26,635 nucleotides of DNA. It comes from Fimenecus sp045594645 (GTDB taxonomy: Bacteria; Bacillota; Clostridia; Oscillospirales; Acutalibacteraceae). The notes under the pieces are model-generated. The model was not told the DNA's origin. It did no database searches and worked only from the letters and a program-made list of their open reading frames with translations. The number at the start of each line of letters is the position of its first letter. Within the stretch, counting starts at the first letter, position 1. Of the stretch, positions 23,754-26,635 are shown one piece after another. The stretch spans positions 1 through 26,635 of the forward strand of contig JAZNYY010000092.1 in the NCBI GenBank assembly GCA_045594645.1. Direction: 5' to 3'. The translations under genes were made by a program, and so were the position numbers.

Positions 23754-26446
23754 ATTGCATTTATTATAATTTCGGCTGATTTTTCATTTCCGCTGAGGGT
23801 AATTTCAATTATACCCTTGTCGCGAAGTGAGAAATCGGCTTTTTCACCGTCAACGGTAACCGCATAATCGCACTTATCACTCATTACGGCAATTACTGAA
23901 TATTTTTCGTTTTTGCCGTAGTATCTGAGTTTGCAATTGAACTCTGTTGAGTCTTCATTAAAATTACTGTACATAACCATTGTATCAAGACCCGTTGAGA
24001 ATGTGCCGGGCTTGAAATATGCGTTAGTCCAGATGTTGATGGGGGTTGAAAGTCCGCCAAAATTATGGAACCAACCTCCCCTGCCAGAAGTTATATTGAA
24101 CATTTCAAAAGTATAATATGAATATTCAACCTCGCGTTTCCACGCGTCAAGGGCAGTTTTTGCAATTCTGAATGCGAAATCTGTTTCACCCAAATCAAGC
24201 ATAGTTTTCCACACAAACCATTGATGTGAAAGCCACACATTGCCGTTCCAATAGCCGTTAGTTATATAATATGATGCGGTTTTATCAACAGCACTGATAC
24301 CAACGGGGCTGAACATTTCGTCATCGCTCTTTAAGTGGCCGAGAATTCTGTTCTTTTGTTCTTCGGTTACTGCACCCGCGATAATAGGATAAATGCCGTC
24401 CATAGTTTTATTGAGGTTTTCACCGTCGGCAGTTCTGTACTTTTCTTTTGCATCACCGTTTTCATCGTGAATTACATAAGAGAAATAGCCACAGTCTTCA
24501 TCCCAAGAATATTTTTGCAAGGCATTGGAAATTCTTTCGATATCTTCAAGATAAGTTGCTTTATCATCTTCTTTACCCAGCAAATCTGCTGCCATATAGA
24601 GAATTTTTGCACAACGGATGACCTGTGAAGATGAAATAACGGGAGTCATATATTTCTGCTTTTTCTCGGCATACATAGCCTTTTGGGGTGGCAAATCATC
24701 CATACCGCTACAATTATAAAAATAGTCAAAGGTGGTTGTTAAGCCACTATTGAATTTGGTTGTGGTTGAGCCGTTAATTTTGCCCGCAAGAAAATCATAA
24801 AACATTTTTACGCGGTCATAATAGCCCAGCAATTCTGTTTTATTATTGGCACGCTTGAGCATTTCAAGATACTGATAAATATGCACGGGCACGGGCGAGC
24901 CGTGAAGTAAGAATGCCCAATCCTTATTATCTTTATCACTTAAATATGTATCAAGAATATAGTCAGCAATATGGGGCGCGAATTCAAGCATATCAAGGCC
25001 TATAAAGCCCGAATCCCAAGTATAGAAAGAATCCCAACGCTTGCCCGGGGTATGGTGAACAATATACTCGCCGTGGCGATAAAGCGGATAAACTGTATTC
25101 TGAAAAACAGTTGCACGAAGAATTCTGTTTGAGAATTCGTATGTTTTGCCTGCAAGGTTTAAATCGAACTTTTCAAGAGAATTATATGCTTTTTCATATA
25201 TTTTTTCGTATTCGTCAGTTAATTTATACTCAGTTTCACCGAATGAAAGCACCGCATATTCGATATGGGTTTCGCGGGGCTCAACATAAAGAGTGTGAAT
25301 TACTGTATTGTGATAAAATCCCTCGTCGCTATGCTTTTCAGAGAATGAGCCTGAAAAGGTTTCGAGCATATTCTGAAAGCTCTCGTCGGGCTGTGAAATT
25401 CGCGCAGTTGGGCTATCTTCAAGACAACCGGTATCAAAATCACGGCAACGGGTTGACGAATTAAAGGTTTTTACATAGAATTTGCCGTCAACTCCGTCAT
25501 ATTTATATGAAACACGCTTACCGTTTTCGGTGTTTTCTTCGTGAATTTCGGGGTAGAAATTATGCTTTGCGGATTTGACTGAAACAGTTTCGCCCGCTTC
25601 TGTAACGCAGAGAAAATCGAATTCAATTCCGCCTGTGCCACAGGATATAAGTTCAACACTTTCGGTTTTTATAGGTGTTGTGACTATATTAAAATTAACC
25701 GCTGATGTGAATGTGATTTTTTCACCATTTAACGTCCACACGCTGTCATTATTATCAGTTGTACGGTAACGGAGGTGAAGTACGGGATTCTTGAATTCTG
25801 AAGCTCCGCAGATTTCGTATGTAATTCTGTCCCCCGCCTCTTCGCCAAGTCGTTTTACCTTTGGCAGAATGTAACGATTGCAATCACGGTCGCCGAGTCC
25901 TTTGTGATATGTAAATGCATCATCAAAGAATTCGCCTTTTTTCATTGCGTCGATAACCTGCTTATCCCAAGGACGAACAGTATTATAATCATATGATTTA
26001 TAATCAAGAGCCTTAATAAAAAGTGATTTTTCGGGTAATACGGGTGTGGTTGTATAAACATTGGGGTATTCAATTGCAGAGAAAAGATTTAAAAGGCAGA
26101 TTTGCATAATATCTGTATTATTTACAAATTCTGTGCGAACGAGCACGCTGTCGTCAGTTAACTTTGTGAAAGACACATCGGCATACACGCGGTCTTTCCA
26201 TTCCAAATCATAACGATATGAATAGAACGAATAATCTGACTTTGCTTCCCAAGGATGAACACCTGTGGGAACGGTTACATTGGGAACTCGGCTATCAGCA
26301 TTTTCGATTGCAGGGCTTACAACGCAATCAAAGCGAACTCCGCCCTCGGTATTATGGTCAACAATTCGTGAAATACCGCTGTATTTTTTTGAATATGGTC
26401 CCCATTTTCCTAATAAATCATACATTTTCTTAGTGATTGTGCTCAT
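23750..26446 (-). CDS. GH63/MGH1-like (alpha/alpha)6-barrel glycoside hydrolase, cytoplasmic
   Basis: An 898-residue carbohydrate-active enzyme. Residues 1 to about 410 look like beta-sandwich sequence; about 430-825 form the helical barrel. The probable acid is D478 in YTWDSGF and the probable base is E781 in YTFEMFN followed by SGRGGW, matching the W-D-x-x-F and F-E-x-Y/F-N patterns of GH63-type enzymes. NGYWNGNVWLSHQW (730-743) is another typical barrel segment. No signal peptide, so it acts on imported or internal saccharides. Family-level function (alpha-glucosidase, mannosylglycerate or glucosylglycerate hydrolase and others) cannot be resolved. The ATG follows GAGG at 8 bases, behind a good promoter. 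It is monocistronic and overlaps the BofC-like gene tail to tail by 4 bases. Confidence 0.82.
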   Translation of the reverse strand: MSTITKKMYDLLGKWGPYSKKYSGISRIVDHNTEGGVRFDCVVSPAIENADSRVPNVTVPTGVHPWEAKSDYSFYSYRYDLEWKDRVYADVSFTKLTDDSVLVRTEFVNNTDIMQICLLNLFSAIEYPNVYTTTPVLPEKSLFIKALDYKSYDYNTVRPWDKQVIDAMKKGEFFDDAFTYHKGLGDRDCNRYILPKVKRLGEEAGDRITYEICGASEFKNPVLHLRYRTTDNNDSVWTLNGEKITFTSAVNFNIVTTPIKTESVELISCGTGGIEFDFLCVTEAGETVSVKSAKHNFYPEIHEENTENGKRVSYKYDGVDGKFYVKTFNSSTRCRDFDTGCLEDSPTARISQPDESFQNMLETFSGSFSEKHSDEGFYHNTVIHTLYVEPRETHIEYAVLSFGETEYKLTDEYEKIYEKAYNSLEKFDLNLAGKTYEFSNRILRATVFQNTVYPLYRHGEYIVHHTPGKRWDSFYTWDSGFIGLDMLEFAPHIADYILDTYLSDKDNKDWAFLLHGSPVPVHIYQYLEMLKRANNKTELLGYYDRVKMFYDFLAGKINGSTTTKFNSGLTTTFDYFYNCSGMDDLPPQKAMYAEKKQKYMTPVISSSQVIRCAKILYMAADLLGKEDDKATYLEDIERISNALQKYSWDEDCGYFSYVIHDENGDAKEKYRTADGENLNKTMDGIYPIIAGAVTEEQKNRILGHLKSDDEMFSPVGISAVDKTASYYITNGYWNGNVWLSHQWFVWKTMLDLGETDFAFRIAKTALDAWKREVEYSYYTFEMFNITSGRGGWFHNFGGLSTPINIWTNAYFKPGTFSTGLDTMVMYSNFNEDSTEFNCKLRYYGKNEKYSVIAVMSDKCDYAVTVDGEKADFSLRDKGIIEITLSGNEKSAEIIINAI

Positions 26447-26475
26447 AATGAATACCTCGCTGAAGATGATAAATA

Positions 26476-26504
26476 ATTATACCAAATAGCATATAGTTTT
26501 TCAA
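26476..26504 (-). promoter_or_regulatory. Sigma-A promoter of the GH63-like gene
   Basis: Minus strand: TTGAAA (26504-26499), 17-base spacer, TATAAT (26481-26476) with a TGG extended -10. The leader is about 22 bases. It lies just downstream of the radC terminator. Confidence 0.8.
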
Positions 26505-26510
26505 TAAAAT

Positions 26511-26542
26511 CGCAAAAGAAAATCCCCGCAAATGCGAGGATT
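26511..26542 (-). terminator. Terminator of the radC-like gene
   Basis: On the minus strand a 10-bp stem (26542-26533 with 26530-26521, one G-U pair) with a 2-base apex is followed by a T-rich tail. Its first arm includes two bases of the radC stop codon. Confidence 0.8.
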
Positions 26543-26635
26543 AAAACATATCTTTAAATTTCTGACTTCGGCGGAATGAAAAATAATCATTACCGTGACC
26601 CACAATTATATGGTCATCAAGCTTTATATTTGACT
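26541..26635 (-). CDS. radC: RadC / JAB-domain protein, C-terminal end (partial)
   Basis: An open frame enters from the right edge on the minus strand and ends with TAA at 26541-26543, leaving 30 residues. The peptide IKLDDHIIVGHGNDYFSFRR matches the conserved C-terminal segment of RadC-family JAB proteins (typically LLDHIIVGDGxYxSFRE). The metal-binding His/Asp motif lies outside the window. The RadC family is annotated as DNA repair, but its true role is unsettled. The gene ends in its own terminator. Confidence 0.8.
   Translation of the reverse strand, partial: SNIKLDDHIIVGHGNDYFSFRRSQKFKDMF

Noticed and set aside
1..26635. CRISPR arrays, tRNA/rRNA genes, transposases, phage genes or toxin-antitoxin pairs
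   Set aside because: Read through both strands; no regularly spaced repeats, cloverleaf-like sequences or recognisable mobile-element proteins were found beyond the small palindromic cluster at 181-320.

Overview
The window looks like chromosome from a low- to mid-GC, endospore-forming Clostridia, most likely an Oscillospiraceae/Ruminococcus-type gut bacterium. Supporting this are a spoIIGA-sigE pair, a BofC-like protein, RNase J, a gdpP-rplI-dnaB block, a tilS-hpt-ftsH block, frequent GTG/TTG starts, strong GGAGG-type ribosome sites, and gut-type glycosidases (GH29 and GH63-like) without signal peptides. The species call is inference; the gene calls rest on motifs in the translated sequence.

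Layout. 1-111: the end of a plus-strand gene with its terminator. 181-320: a short palindromic repeat cluster bounded by 8-bp inverted repeats. 332-2035: ilvB, minus strand, with its own promoter. 2141-12003: a seven-gene minus-strand operon, rnj-gdpP-rplI-dnaB-tilS-hpt-ftsH, running from a near-consensus promoter at 11975-12003 to a terminator at 2141-2172. It joins RNA decay, c-di-AMP turnover, translation, replication, tRNA modification, purine salvage and membrane proteolysis. 12060-14379: plus-strand rnhA and a GPH-family sugar symporter, each with its own promoter and terminator. 14386-18920: a minus-strand operon of a GlpA-like FAD dehydrogenase with a BFD iron-sulfur domain, a second FAD/NAD(P) oxidoreductase, a DUF1667 cysteine protein and, overlapping its stop codon, a GH29 alpha-L-fucosidase. 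18982-20543: the spoIIGA-sigE sporulation operon. 20547-23245: ponA (class A PBP) and ruvX, coupled by a TAATG stop/start. 23436-23753: a plus-strand BofC-like membrane-anchored protein. 23750-26446: a large GH63-like (alpha/alpha)6-barrel hydrolase that shares a 4-nt overlap of stop codons with the BofC-like gene. 26541-26635: the C-terminal end of a RadC-family protein, cut by the window edge.

Most of this is conserved housekeeping and sporulation sequence. No CRISPR array, rRNA, tRNA, transposase or phage gene was seen. No clearly new multi-gene system stands out. The points most worth a second look are the spoIIG promoter embedded in the ruvX terminator (with a wide 21-bp spacer), the fucosidase translationally coupled to a glycerol-3-phosphate dehydrogenase-like trio, and the palindromic repeat cluster. 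No intergenic stretch exceeds 300 bases. The longest are 11846-12128 (two divergent promoters) and 112-331 (terminator plus repeat). Several gene starts given here are shorter than the longest open frame because a ribosome-binding site or an overlapping terminator decides them.
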